Counted from the first letter of the stretch, positions 1 through 12,499 are shown. The stretch: DNA of 64,000 nt from Narthecium ossifragum (GCA_963920575.1 OY986969.1:1994001-2058000); one strand, 5' to 3'. The notes: a model not told the origin generated them from the sequence alone. Program-made: numbers and translations.

Positions 1-1305
1 CCTTTATATGGTGCTAAATATCCATTTCGATTCGGAAACCCTGAATCAACAAGGTAGTACTTCCCTATAAAAATACAAATTTGAAGTCAGTGAATTAAAC
101 TTTCACAATGGAACTAAACTAACAGATATATCAAAGTTAGTAATCATTACATGGGGGAGGTTTTGGAAAATTATACGCCTCTTTGCTTAAAACTTCATGG
201 AAAATACAGGTGTCATGCGCCGATCCTTCCCAACCTGCACAAACGAAGGTGAACAACATATTGAAGTCACACACTGCCATAACATTTTGAGTTGGCACAC
301 CTTTACGGCCTATGTATGGGATGTAGTTGTTCGCAGGCGGCACTGCAGGGACATGTGTTCCATCTATGGCCCCATTACAATTTCTAAAATATGGCCAATA
401 TCGACGATCGAACCTAATGTGGGCATGAACATCTCTAAATTTTAGATCTTTTGGCCGAATAACATCTACAGCTAATGCACAAACACTTTTCAATACTGAA
501 TAAAAGTGTCGATGCACAGTTTCACCTGAATGCTAAAATCGTTCTTGTACCAATCGATTTCCCACCCTGTGCCCAAGACTGTATGGCCATGTTTGGTTGG
601 GGGATAAGGATTCCTTATCCCGGGTTAAGCCCACTTTATCCTTGCATTACAACCAAACATCATCTAATCCCCACTTTTATCCCCATCCCTATCCTCACTT
701 TATCCCTACTTTTCAACCAATCATTACTACATTTTTTTCTTCTTTTCAACCAATCACATCAACTTTATCCCTGCCTTTTCACTTTTCAACCAATCATTAT
801 CTCATTATCCCTACTTTTCAACCAATCACATCAACTTTATCCATACTTTTTCAACCAAACATTACTAATTTATCACTACTTTTCAACAAAATACCATACA
901 TATCCCACTACTTATCCCAGGATATCAATCCTCATTCCCTCTAATCCCGGGATAACCTATCCCCCAACCAAACGAGGCCTATAAGAACATACCAACCATT
1001 TCTTGCACCCCAATCTCTCTTGTCTTTTCCAAATTGTAATTTCTTTTCAACTCTCGACACAAACTTTTGAAGACAATTTTCTTCATTCTAAAGTTTTCGT
1101 GACATCTAATGTCATTCCCATTTAGAACTTCTCGCATCCACTTGTGGCCTGTTTGCTCAGATGTTCGACATGGCTCCTTAACAAAGGTTAAAGAAAATTC
1201 TGAGACTGTAACTATAGTGGCCGCCACAGCTGCTATTCTTCTTCTATTTGAGGCTATTCGCAGCTGAAGTTCCTCATCTGTATATGTATTTCTATCATCA
1301 TCCAT
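1..1305 (-). pseudogene. PIF/Harbinger DDE transposase, broken
   Basis: Reads leftward and runs off the left edge. The N-terminal part (1305-979) begins MDDDRNTYTDEEL and has the basic segment with LNGNDIRCHENFRM typical of plant Harbinger transposases. After a 395-bp MITE insertion the frame resumes with GHRVGNRLVQERF. It meets a TAG stop at 533-535 where the family has Gln, then continues HSGETVHRHF, CNGAIDGTHVPA (first catalytic Asp) and AGWEGSAHDT (second Asp). An intron (about 75-160) leads to KYYLVDSGFPNRNGYLAPY at 1-75, which precedes the third catalytic residue. Family role: cut-and-paste transposase working with a Myb/SANT partner, which is the next gene upstream. The MITE and the nonsense codon make it inactive. 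Confidence 0.88.
585..979. mobile_element. MITE 1, Tourist-like, inside the Harbinger transposase
   Basis: About 395 bp bounded by inverted repeats: left GGCCATGTTTGGTTGGGGGA, right the complement of GGCCTCGTTTGGTTGGGGGA. It is flanked by TAT on both sides, giving a 3-bp target duplication. Removing the element plus one TAT rejoins the transposase reading frame as MFLY-SLGHRV, which fixes the boundaries. The interior is AT-rich and made of repeats of the type TTTCAACCAATCA, so the long open frames across it are not genes. The 3-bp duplication and terminal sequence fit Tourist (PIF/Harbinger) MITEs; the family name is inference. Confidence 0.85.
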
Positions 1306-1455
1306 ACCTGTAACAAGGTAAGTTAAGATAATAACAAGCTCATCAATATACTAAAAAAACACAAAATAACTATTAACGTAGTCACTAACATAATAAATGA
1401 ACTACATAACATAGAATGCCATTCTAATTTGCATAAGCAAATATTGTCCTCCTAA

Positions 1456-2555
1456 CTAAACAGAGTCATATGAGGGTGCTCCTCCCGAAGATAATCCAGC
1501 ATAAGCTCGCTGATATTTCATGCACAACCATTCCATCTGCCATTCACTCCTACCCATCCCTATAAAATATTCCCTATTGTCTTTGTTCTCAAAGAACTCA
1601 AGGGCAAATCGAAGCACATGACCTTGATTATCAACTCCAGGATTCTTCGAAAGTATATCCATAACATCTTTGATATTAGTGGCATTGCTACCCATGGGCT
1701 TAGGATATATAACTGATTGACTCCTACATATATCAACCAGTGCATCTAAGGACTTGGTGAGGTCCATGCGCACATCTGCAGCACTCTTCTTTTTTGGCCG
1801 ACCTCCACTGCCTCTTCTTCTTTTCCTATTAGACCCACTTCGTGGATTGCGCGCAAGAGAGTGCTCATTATCTTCGGTTTCAACATTTATATTAACCTCA
1901 GGGTCAGTAGAATACTGATCATTCTCATCTTCTGAAGGAATAAATCCAGCATCATTTTCTTGTGTTTCCGGCACCGACTCTTGCGTGTCCTGGGAAGGCT
2001 GATGATAGGAATATGTCCTGAATTTGGTACCACCACTTCATCGCCAGTGGCAGTGGTACCTCGAAACATGAAGTCCAATTCTTGCTCATACTCCAAGGGT
2101 CCTTTCTTGAACTTTGCAACTCTATTGTTCTCCTGAAATGCATAAACCAATACAAAAATTAAAATTTTGTATTAAATTAATATTTTACATAACTATTGCA
2201 TATACTATGTGATAATGAAGGAATTCAAATGGAATATACATACCTTGATCTTTCGTTTCCACCAATCATCGTCTGCCTGGAATGTCTTCAGTATTGGATC
2301 TCAATCGACCCCTGTTTCTTGTTTAAGGTTGTTCCATGCACACCAGTCCTTCAAAAAGTCCCACTTGTTTTTCAATTGTGCGTACTCATAATCCTTACCA
2401 CTTCTCTCATTGAAAATATTTACAACATTTTTCCAACCTTGTTTGTTGAAATGTGTACCTGGTCGTTCTCCTGCTCTAATCCTCTCAACACAAACTTCAA
2501 TGAAAGTTCTAAGAATTTGGGGATCCCATGAGGCCCTCTCGAGATGTTGACTCAT
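1456..2555 (-). pseudogene. Harbinger Myb/SANT-like ORF1 protein, broken
   Basis: Companion gene of the Harbinger transposase, on the same strand and upstream of it. Exon 1 (2555-2244) starts MSQHLERASWDP and has the Myb/SANT-like trihelix pattern: GTHFNKQGWKNVV, YEYAQLKNKWDFLK. A TGA stop at 2301-2303 replaces the Trp expected before DPILKTFQ, and the frame then continues DDDWWKRKIK to a GT donor at 2243. Exon 2 starts at 2132 (ENNRVAKFKKGPLEYEQ). The frame shifts by one base near 2000-2050, after which PETQENDAGF, an acidic stretch and a basic RKRRRGSGGRPKKK run lead to a conserved C-terminal part ending near 1456. Such proteins bind transposon ends and help localise the transposase. The nonsense codon and frameshift mean no full protein is made. 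Confidence 0.82.
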
Positions 2556-2569
2556 TGACTTAATAAATT

Positions 2570-4817
2570 ATAAAAAGAATAATACTTTAGTATTCTATCA
2601 ATTTAATAGATATATCATCACAATCATCATGCTTAATGCTATCTTCACCCAAAACTATATTCTAACAATACATGATAAAAAAATAATAATAGCGAGACAT
2701 AGTTTACAGTAATATAGACAATAAACACCGAAAATAATAATGCCCTATATACTATAGAAGAATGCTACCAGAATATAGACATTTCATGACCCCCTAGAGA
2801 TAACCTACTGTCTGGTATTTACGGTCTCTCGTCAAAAAAGAACTAAATAAGAGAGAAGCATGGCATGAAACATAAAATCATTTGGCGAGTCATAACTTTT
2901 GAACTTCCACTAACAAGACAGCCAGATATTGGACTTCAAAAGGAGCTCTTGAGTCTAGATGCATAGAATTTTCACTTTACTTAGATAATAGTAAAGGAAC
3001 AGAATATTTTAGTGACAAAGTCTTACAAGTAGCAAAATGACCTGCAAGTTCAAGCATTATTGCCAAACATCGTTGCAATACAAAACTGAAGTCGAGGAGG
3101 ACAATTGAAAAAAAATGTGTACCACTGTCAATGTGGTATCTACAATAGGCAATTTGAGCTTATGGCAACAAGAGAAACACCATTTAATCATAATAGCACA
3201 TAAATAGCAGTAACATGAAGGAGCATAGTACCCTTGTTTGAATGAAACTAATGGATGTAATAAGAATTCCTTTGTAAATTGGATCTCCATTGCATACTAA
3301 ATAAACAAAAAACTGAACGAGTGGGATGCCCTACTATATAACATAAGCAGAGTAAATACTTATGTCTGCCAATTTGCAGGAACAGAGGCAAACTTTTTTT
3401 GTCATGACAAGGTTCAAAAATTACTGGCACTGTAGACATCAAAACTCTGCATCATACTATACGAGACGTAGTGATTACAACGTCTGAAAAGTAAAGGTAA
3501 AATTGGGCCCATGATCAATAAGGACAGAAAAGCTTACAAAATAGCATATTCAATACATACTAGAACCTCCTAAAGAAACTTATTTTACTAGTCATCTTTC
3601 TACAACCTTGCTTCTCATGGGTGCTTGCCAAAAGAAATATATACATCACTCATCACTCGATAAGTCAGTCTAACAAACAATCATAACCTCCAGCCTATGC
3701 TATTGAGTGAGCCAGAAGATGGAGATCATCAACCTACAAATCATCTGAATAGCAATGCAGCTATATTTTTGAGCTTTAGGAAACCCCAAAAGTATTGAAT
3801 GCTAAAATCTCAGAAGTTGGTTTCTGAACTGTTCAAGTTTTCTTTGTTGACACACAAACTTATAAATGCAGTTCAGTATGATCTTATTTCAAAGTCAAGT
3901 CTCAGAGCTTCATGAACAACAAGGTCAATTGCTCCGAGAAGATGATCACTGGATTATTCTGCCAAGATCTGGTATCCCGCATTTTCAAAATGTTCTTTAA
4001 AGGCAAAAGAAAACATAAAGGGCAAGTTATATTTCTACCACACAGTGCAAATTTGCACGAAATGCAGCACTACAACCTACATCTTCAGCAATACAACAAA
4101 TACCTCCACGACAACTCCAGTATATGACAACTTCAGTGTAGCTTAGCCACCAAAGGAAAAGAGAAACATAGGAATAAAGAGAGAAACAGAGAAACAGAGG
4201 AGTAAAGAGAGAAATAGAGGAGTACAACGGAGACGGGAGGCGTCGGTATACTTGGATGCTTGGATGCCGACCAGATATACTTCGACAATTGGATGCCGAC
4301 CGCGACGGCCGGATCAGCGACGGAGACGGGTGTCAATATACCTCGACGCTTGGATGCCGGCCAAACGGCCGGACCGGTTACAAAGATGGGATCTATAGCG
4401 AAAGCAAGCAAAAAAAAAAACCACAACAATCGATACATAGATAACAAAAGAAAGATAGGTAGGTTACCGAGAAGGAGGATGCCAATCTGGTGTCGTCGTC
4501 GTCGGAGGAAGATGAGAAGAGCCGGAGGAGGAAGAGCAGGCGTTCTTTTAGGTTTCCCGGGAGAGACTCGCGCGTTGGGGAAAAAATAGTGGTTTTTTAC
4601 GCCGCAACCCGGCTGCGGCCAAAGCGAAGCACCTCTCAACTGCTTTAATTTTGCCGCAATTTGGGTGTGGCCCCCACTGGTGAATATTATTGACCAAACG
4701 GGTTTTTTTATGAACACGGCTGCGGCTGGTCCAAAAAAAAGTGCGTTTGGGCTGTGTAAACGCACTCCCAAACATAGCCTTAGCTTTCGTCTTAGGATTG
4801 GGTTACTTTGGTGATAA
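2570..4817. other. intergenic, no gene recognised; short tandem and hairpin repeats
   Basis: No convincing coding sequence on either strand; open frames are short and lack recognisable motifs. Positions 4150-4225 are a purine-rich run of AGAGAAACAGAG-like repeats. Positions 4229-4390 hold a roughly 93-bp tandem repeat (GGAGACGGG ... CTTGGATGCCG, nearly two copies). Positions 4590-4790 are GC-rich and repeat-like, with a perfect 9-bp hairpin stem AGTGCGTTT / AAACGCACT near 4739-4766. The latter may be a degraded MITE, but no matching terminal repeats were found. Confidence 0.5.
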
Positions 4818-4822
4818 GTCTT

Positions 4823-5651
4823 TGTTGGGATCTGGAGGTGAATTGGATCACCCAAATCCCTCCTCCAATAGCCAAACAATAAAAAACCAAAGAAATCCGA
4901 ACCAAAGAAGAAACACCAAATTTACGTAGAAAGCCTCCCAACAAGAGACTGGGAGGAAAAACCACGGGGCGGGGAAGAAGAGCTTCACTGTGAATCAACG
5001 GGGCGGGGAAGAAGGGTTTCACTATGAATCAAAGGTTACATGGTTCTTCTAGAGGAGACATATTCTCTCTCCAAGGCTTCTTCGCTCTCTCTCTCACGAA
5101 GAACATGAAGAAGCTCTGCTTTTCTCTCTCTCAATAATAAAAGACAATCTCTAACAACCCTACCCTAACTAGTAACCTCCCTTTTATAGTAGTCTAACCC
5201 ATACAAGAGTTAATAGCCGTAGGATCAACTTGATTAAGTCAAGTAGTCTTGAAAACCTCGATCATGCCTTGTAGCATCCAGCGGCTCAAAGAGGTTGTCC
5301 CTCTTTATTGAGCAATCTGGTGACATGTCGCGATGCATAAATAAGATCACGTCGAGCGATCTTTACATCGTCGACGTCAAGTGGCCTTCACTTTGTCGAA
5401 GTCAAGCGGCCTTCACTTCGTCGATGTTGAGCTGCCATCGAGCATCTAACTCCTCGTCGACATCGAGCATCTCGTCGAGCTTTGAGCTTCTCGTCGACAT
5501 AAAGCATCTCGTCGAGCTTCGAGCGTCAAGCATCACTTCGCTCGAACTCGTTCGAGCAAAACTTTTCCTTTACCTTTTCCTCCGCCGAATCTGATTGCTT
5601 CGATCAAACAGATCCTGTTTGTTGAGGTCTCATGAGGAAAGAACCCCAACA
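4823..5651 (-). repeat. copia 3' LTR (complete)
   Basis: An 829-bp long terminal repeat that begins and ends with TGTTGGG / CCCCAACA. The end adjoining the internal region matches the 5' LTR remnant at 6977-7111 (shared CACTTCGCTCGAAC, GTTCGAGCAAAACTTTTCC, ATCCTGTTTGT, CTCATGAGGA). It contains many TCGTCGA-type direct repeats around 5380-5530. Confidence 0.85.
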
Positions 5652-5668
5652 AACTCCCCCTTCTCGAC

Positions 5669-6977
5669 TCATGAGGATTCCATACCAGCTATGTTTCTGC
5701 ATAGCTGAAGCTTCTCTCTGGGTAATGATTTGGCCATCATATCCGACTGATTCTCGTTCGTGTGAATCTTCTGGATCTGTAACTGTTTCTCCTCAAACAT
5801 ATCTCGAATCCAATGGTATTTGACATCAATGTGTTTGGATCTCGAGTGAAAGCTTGAGTTGTTCGACATATGGATGACACTTTGACGATCACAGTGAACT
5901 GTGTACTCTTCTTGCTTCAAACCAAGTTCAGTGGTGAACATCTTCATCCAGATCATCTCTTTGCAGACCTTTGTAACAACAATGAATTCAGCTTCCGTGG
6001 TTGACAATGCTACACACTTTTGCAGTCTTGATTGCCATGTTACTGCACCTCATGTGGATGTAATTAGATATCATGGCACTGACTTACTCGAATATACATC
6101 TCCAACCATATCAGCATTTGTATAGCCTTCTAATACAGGTTGTCCACCTCCAAAACATAAACAAAATTTAGAGGTTCCACGAAAATACCTGAAAATCCAT
6201 TTCACAGCTTTTCAATACTCGCGTCTTGGGTTTGAGATGAATATGCTAACAACTCAAACTGCGTGTGCAATGTCAGGCCTCGTGCACACTATCGCATACA
6301 TCAGACTTCCCACAACTGATGCATATGGGATTCGACTCATCTCTTCACTGCCTTTAACATCCTTGGGACTATGTTCCTTGCTTAGTTTGTGATGAGCTGC
6401 GAGCGACGCTCCTGCATGCTTTGCTTCAGTCATCCGAAAGGGTTTCAATACCCTTTCGATGTACTCCTCCCGTGACATCCATAGCTTCGTCGAGCCTTTG
6501 TCACATGTGATCTTTATCCCTAAGATCTTCCTGGCATGTCCCAAATCTTTCACGGCGAAAGATTTATTCGACTCATATTTCAGCTTCTTTATATTCTTCT
6601 TATCCTTTCTAACAATTAACATATCATTAACATAAAAAAGAAGAATCATAAAATATGAGCTATCAAACCTCCGAAAATACACAGTGATCCGAGGTTGTTC
6701 TCTTGTATCCATGTTGAGTCATGAAAGAATCAAATTTCTTGTACCACTGTCTTGGTACTTGTTTGAGACCGTACAAGCTCTTCTTCAATCTGCATACTAG
6801 ATTCTTTTTTTTTCCAGCCTCGAACCCTTCATGTTGTTCCACGTAGATTTTCTCCTCCAAATCTCCATGGAGGAAAGCAGTCTTCACATCTAGTTGTTCA
6901 GCTTCCAAATCCAATCTAGCAGCTAGCCCAAGTATTACCCTAATAGAGGACATCTTAACAACAGGAGAAAATATCAC
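5669..6977 (-). pseudogene. copia pol remnant: RT and RNase H
   Basis: The RT begins at the deletion junction with IFSPVVKMSSIRVILGLAA and LDVKTAFLHGDLEE, then LKKSLYGLKQ. A one-base frameshift near 6665-6700 separates this from the next block, LLFYVNDMLIV. The catalytic motif is YVND where copia has YVDD, so the second catalytic Asp is Asn. The connection (RPDIAHAV) and RNase H (STTEAEF, then HIDVKYHWIRD) follow with further stops between about 6020 and 6250. The reading frame is dead by deletion, frameshift, active-site change and nonsense codons. Confidence 0.88.
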
Positions 6978-7111
6978 GTCGAGCGTCGAGCGTCACTTCG
7001 CTCGAACTTGTTCGAGCAAAACTTTTCCTTCACCTTTTCCTCTGCCGCATATGGTTGCTTCAACCAACCAAATCCTGTTTGTCGAGGCCTCATGAGGAGA
7101 GAACCCCAACA
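6977..7111 (-). repeat. copia 5' LTR remnant
   Basis: Only the terminal ~135 bp of the 5' LTR is left, ending exactly at the GTCTT target duplication. It matches the 3' LTR except for scattered substitutions. The junction at about 6977 puts LTR sequence directly against RT coding sequence. Confidence 0.8.
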
Positions 7112-7214
7112 GTCTTAGTTCCATTCAACAAGCTAAGCTTCTTGACTATGTATGCAATCAGATAATCGTGTAGTTTTTTATAACTTGTCTATTTTGATGC
7201 TTTTATTTGTGCAG

Positions 7215-10200
7215 AATACGTTGCTTTTGAGGGCAATTCCTGGGCTGCAAGACCTTGGCAAACTTTTGTTAGGTAAGCATGCCATGCAGTATTATATGGG
7301 GATTTCCCTATTAATTTATGTGCACACATGGCATTTTGAGTATTGATTTTTAAGCAGGATGGTTTTGCAAGTTAAATGCCTTTTGTAGCCCTTGGTACTC
7401 CTCCCAATTCGACAACCAATTTAGCTTCTAGGCTATACTCCATGGGAGGCAAAAAATATACTTGGTGGCCTCTAGTTTTGCACACCACTTGTTTGCTCTA
7501 AGATAGAAGCATCTTTAGGGTCTGTGCGGCTATGAGAACTTCTAGTCTGGAGTTCATGGGAGAGGATTTCAAACAGTGACTTATTGCTTTAGTTATAGGC
7601 CTTTTGACTTCAAAAGGTGCTACAATCTCCCACTCTCATCCTATAGTATTATGAAGCATAATATCATGGAACTTGTAAAATGATCTGACTTGTTCTGTTT
7701 GATAGTTCTTATTTGCATGATTTTTTGTATCATGGCTAGCATTATCAAATTCTTAATGAAGGTATGATTCCCAAGAGCTTTTAGTTGATCGTGTTTGCAT
7801 TTATGAAGGCAACTGAATATTTTCCTCACCGTAGGACCTGTTGCTGAGCAAGTCATGCTTCTTGAGAATATAGGAACTTCTCTACTTGTTAGTGAAAACC
7901 AGGTATTGACACACATCAGAAAGATATATGCTGAATATCTGTCTATTAGGCAAGGATATTAGTTGTAATATCTCTACTTTTTTCAAGAAGGGACTTGAAT
8001 AATGTTATTGCATGATTGTTTATGCTACTTTGATCTCATAAAATAGCACTTTTGTTCGGTGTAAGAATGATGATACATTGGATTGAGTCAGGAATTTGTG
8101 CTTGATCAATAACCATCCTTTCCGCTAAAAGATTAGGGGCATGATTCTCTAACAAGTTGCTATTAAGTAGACAAATTAATGTATCAAACTCAAAAATTGA
8201 TAGAATATTTTGTTTAATAAGAAGCAAATGATGGTGAAGTAGAAATCCAGAGGTGTGCCTCAGTTGGCTGATGTTTGAAGCATGCAAGAGTTACGTGAAG
8301 GGGGTGAGAGTAGGCTCACTACCTAAATCCATAGTTGCTTCTATCCGAATTATCATAAGTGGACATTCTACAAGACATAACATTCCTTCATTAGAAAGTT
8401 GTGGAAGAATGGATTGTGACAGGTCAAAGGTGTTCGTTTTTGTTCCTCTCCTAGTAGCATGATACCAGAACTCCGGTTCGTGTAAGATCCTGAGTCCGAG
8501 CTTCCATGCTCACAATTTTTAGGAAGGTATTTTTGACATCCCATGCTTGTCTGCCATGACCGCTATCTTCCCACTTCAAAACTGAAGCATATATAAAAAC
8601 CATTGATTAGTATGAGTTCTTTGTTGAGTTTTTTCTATCACGTCACTCATCCTTATTGCTTATCTTATGATGTCAGTTATGCTGTACTCTGACAGCTTTC
8701 TGATCTCCATCAAATAATGGTTGAGTCTGCAAGGATCTTGAATACAGATGCTCCTGATCTGTATGTCCGCCAGAATCCTGTTCCAAATGCTTACACCTTA
8801 GCTATCAGTGGTAGAAAGCCATTCATAGTTGTCCATACAAGCCTTGTGGAGCTTCTTACCAGAAAAGAACTGCAGGTACTGTCTTACAGATAACATCTTA
8901 CAAACGGGGATATATTCTAGTAATCATTCCTTTATTTTCTCTTGTAAGATTTATTTTCTACATATTTTCTCCTCTGTGTCATATTTGAGTGTAAAAGTGA
9001 TCCTTTAGATACCCTCATTCTTTTCAATTTGAGATCCAATTCTTTTTTCACTTATCTTTGCTTAGGCGTGCATTTTGACTAGGCTGTTCTGGCGCATGAG
9101 CTGGGTCACTTGAAGTGCGACCATGGTGTGTGGCTTACTTTTGCAAACATTCTTACCCTAGGGGCTTATAGTGTGCCTGGTATGTATTGTCTCCTACTCT
9201 CTTGCTTATTTTAACTTGTGCAAGTGCCTAGACAGAGGCTATGGTTTTGTATCTGCAGGGCTAGGTGGATTGATTGCTCAAAGTCTGGAAGAACAGCTGT
9301 TTAGATGGCTGCGAGCTGCTGAACTTACTTGTGACAGGGCAGCTCTTCTCGTTGCTCAAGATCCAAAGGTAATTTAGGATATACTTATCTAACAGATCTA
9401 AGAACAATGTACGGTATCAAGCCCAAGTATAAATTTCCACGTGGAAGTGGGTATGTCACCAAGTTTTAATAGCTTTTGACTCAGTTTACATCAATTGGTA
9501 GTGCAAAACAGTCCGAAAAACATATACGGTTAAACTAATAGTTCCTAGTAGTCGTCTGTTGAATATCTATGCTGAAGGAGCAAGAGTTGAGCAGACTTAC
9601 TGAAGTACATTGGATGTCCCACAGATGTCATATCTGGATCTCTTACTCTCGCTATAGAGCTAGTGAATTATGATGATTATGGCGTGTTGAAGACTGTTTG
9701 GGTTATAGTAATCTGTAACTTGTATTTTCCTTTCTAGCTTGTGATAAGTTGATACCATGTGCTGAAATTTGTACAGCTGAAATACATTGGTTATCTGTGT
9801 TTATTATCCTCACTCTAGACGAGTAGGAATCTTAACTGAACCATATTTATCCTATTGATGAATGCTTATTTGAGCTACTTGTACTGCTAGAAATGGTCTT
9901 TACTCTTCACTGTTGATGAAGGCATCATTAAAGTATTGCCTATGATATTTCTATTTTTGACGATCAGGGTCTATGTTTTGATATATGCTTCACTTTAACT
10001 TTCTCGGCCTTTCCAATCATTTTTCCGTCCTCCCCTCAAAGGTTGTCATCTCAGTTCTGATGAAACTAGCGGGAGGTTGCCCATCACTTTCTGATCAGCT
10101 TAATGTGGACGCATTCTTGGAGCAAGCTCGTTCATACGATAAGGCTTCTTCAAGCCCAGTTGGTTGGTACATCAGGTCGGTCTGTAGCAGCAACTTCAAT

Positions 10201-10482
10201 GTTCTAAATTTCCTGGCATCCAAGTCGTTTCTTTTCTCGTTTGATAGGCAGTAAAAGCTATTACAGAAATAACCTGAAATCAGAGGGAAAGTTGGAAAAC
10301 TTGCTTTATATTACCATTCCCCTGAATAGCTCTGATATGGTTCCAGGAATGCTCAAACAAGGCAGTTATCTCATCCATTGCCTGTTCTGCGCGCTCGAGA
10401 AATCGATGAGTGGTCAAGAAGTCTGGAGTACACATCACTACTTAAACGGGCGATGCGGAGTGAAGCTGCCCAGAAAGTCTAG
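7215..10482 (+). CDS. M48-family zinc metallopeptidase, 5' exon(s) not seen
   Basis: Exons: 7215-7272, 7835-7902, 8696-8875, 9083-9179, 9259-9368, 10042-10175, 10347-10482; all splice sites are GT-AG and phases agree (260 aa visible). The product contains LLENIGTSLLVSENQ, then the M48 zinc motif HELGH (visible residues 107-111). The third ligand is likely the Glu of AAELTCDRAALL. The C-terminal part, DQLNVDAFLEQARSYD and LPVLRAREIDEWS, is characteristic of a conserved plant M48 protein usually predicted to be plastid-located. The visible part starts NTLLLRAIPGLQDLG; a transit peptide and first exon should precede it but were not found between 2.6 and 7.2 kb. The copia element at 4823-7111 lies in the expected upstream intron or promoter, so the gene may be 5'-truncated. 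Confidence 0.86.
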
Positions 10483-11979
10483 GATTCCCAAACTTATTAG
10501 AAGATTTACATCCACAGTAGAAAAATTAAATGTGACTTTAAAAAGATAGGTTCGAAGCCATGTTGCATGGAAATTCTCATGACATTATCCGTCTGATGAG
10601 GGTATTCATATGTACTTCATTAGTCATTATAGTTTTCTATATACATGTATTGAAGAAGTAAATATGGAAGTGCTGCGGCGGCTGATTGTTGAAAATTTTA
10701 CTGTATATTGTGATTGTAAATACAGAAGGAAGCAATACAAAACATGTGATACAACGATATGAATATAATGTTTTCTTCGTTTCAAATATGTGTCATTGCT
10801 GATGAAATTACTGAACAGTATTATGTAAATGTATCTCTATATTTTTCACAATCAGCATTGGAACAGAAAAGTCAGAATTCCTCTTCAAATATATTGGTGA
10901 AAGTTCAACTTGATTCTTGTTGCTCAGTTTTTTTAAAGATAAGTAATATCAGGTGAAACAATTACTGAGCACTCTTCTACTGGCAAACAGGCTCTTAGTA
11001 CAGTATAAAATGACACTACAGTCAAGAGGCATGTTTATTATGCATGTTGTCATTGAAAATAGCAGCTGATGATCATTTTTGTGAACATAAATTGAACCTG
11101 AGATAATATTGTTCTTTTGTTAAAGAAGCAACCATATATATATACTCGCATTAATTGTTGACTTTGTACACAAATAAATCCTCATCTCTTCTGTGTTCTT
11201 AAGAAAAACCTCCTTCATGGTGGACCTTGCCGAGGCATACTTTGTACATCAGCACAAATAGATGATGACAGTCATATAGATAGCTTGGTTCACATGATCA
11301 GAGAGAGATCATGCATTCATGCTGCATAAGCAAAGAGCTGCCATGCATGCTGTATGAGTAGCGGTAGGCGGTCTCATTAGTCCTGTGGTCATTAGTCCTG
11401 TGTGAGAGTTGTGAGTCGGTTAATTTCGCGGCCCCATGATCTAGTTTGGCTTGATTTTTAGACCGATAACATGCGATTGGCGTCAGGGGTTTTCATTTTT
11501 TTTTTTTTTATACTGTGAGTTGTTCGAAATCCTATAATGACTCATTGATATGAGATATTGGACGAGACCATGAGACCATCAATTAATGATATTTTTCTAG
11601 GCTTTAATTTGCTTTTGTAGATGTGAATTATGGAAGAAACGTCGAAGAGAAAATGTTTGTGCGAATAAACAGTCGCAGTCACTAGTTTCATTCAATGTAT
11701 TCACTTTTTTACAATCGGTAATTGATAAAATCCCCTCTTTAATGAATTTTTTTTTGCTAAACACCCCATTCTTAAATTTTTTAAGACAATAACCTATTTT
11801 AATTAGTTGTTAACCATAGATGATAAAAATACCTGTATGTAATCCAGTGGCGGAGGTTTGCCAGGGCTTGATCGTCGACGAGGAGGGCTCTTCGGAGTGT
11901 GTGACCAATTCATTTGCTTTTGTAAAGGTCTCAATAGTCGATCCACCGGTCCATCGGAGGGGATATCAGTGACTTTATA
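10483..11979. other. intergenic and 3' flank of M48 gene, no gene seen
   Basis: AT-rich sequence after the M48 stop codon. No protein-like open frame is recognised on either strand. There is a poly-T tract near 11501-11510. Positions about 11850-11960 are GC-richer and abut the LINE relic but are not recognised. Confidence 0.5.
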
Positions 11980-12165
11980 TCCGACCTTACAGGGGCTGAT
12001 AGGCCGGAAGTCCTTCACTTTTTTAAAATTAACACACTTGGGAATAGAATGTATAAACATGTCATTCCAACACAAGTCCGGAAAAAATTGTGTACAATTT
12101 CATAGAATTCCCAACCAATCGTCTTCCAATTCGAAATAAAGAACTCTGAGCCTACCCTTCTCCTT
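11980..12165 (-). pseudogene. degenerate LINE reverse-transcriptase fragment
   Basis: In two adjacent frames the minus strand reads EFFISNWKTIGWEFYEIVHNFF and then IPKCVNFKKVKDFRPIS. These align with VEFFVEHWSIVG...GGFF and IPKCANPRRVKDYRPIS of the intact LINE ORF2 at 41657-45707 in this same window. The fragment covers only the N-terminal RT block, has at least one frameshift and no visible ends. It is an old relic. Confidence 0.75.
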
Positions 12166-12499
12166 CCAAAGATCTGAGTAAAAAGAAAGCAGAACCTTAA
12201 CCATACCAACAGTATCTGATACCACGGCACCATCCTTACAAACCTTTAACGATGCATGATGCCCGATATCTTTTTTTTAAAAAAAATTGAGTCTTTTACC
12301 GGACTTAAAAAGGAGGAGCTTATAAACCTTGACCGGTACCCCCACCACACTCGTGGTGCATAATGCACAATGTCAAATTACGCAATCCTTTCAATATATT
12401 TTAGGAAATACTGAACAAAAAAGTAAAATCCAATTAACCTACGTGTATCCTACTAGAGCGCTGATTTATTTATATGGTCGAAACCATATATGCTACACG

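Larger units (their letters stand above)
4823..7111 (-). mobile_element. Ty1/copia retrotransposon with large internal deletion
   Basis: The element is bounded by TGTTGGG...CCCAACA ends and flanked by a perfect 5-bp target duplication GTCTT (4818-4822 and 7112-7116). It is read leftward. The 3' LTR is complete (4823-5651) and is preceded by a purine tract (complement of ACTCCCCC at 5653-5660). The 5' LTR survives only as its first ~135 bp (6977-7111) and joins directly to reverse-transcriptase sequence. Gag, protease, integrase and the start of RT are therefore missing. The two LTR copies differ at many positions by eye, so the insertion is not recent. Confidence 0.92.

Noticed and set aside
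475..984. Long open frames across MITE 1
   Set aside because: They arise from repeated CAACCAATCA-type sequence in a MITE with clear inverted ends; low-complexity translation, no family.
4133..4879. 248-codon minus-strand open frame
   Set aside because: Overlaps tandem and hairpin repeats; translation is low-complexity with no recognisable domain.
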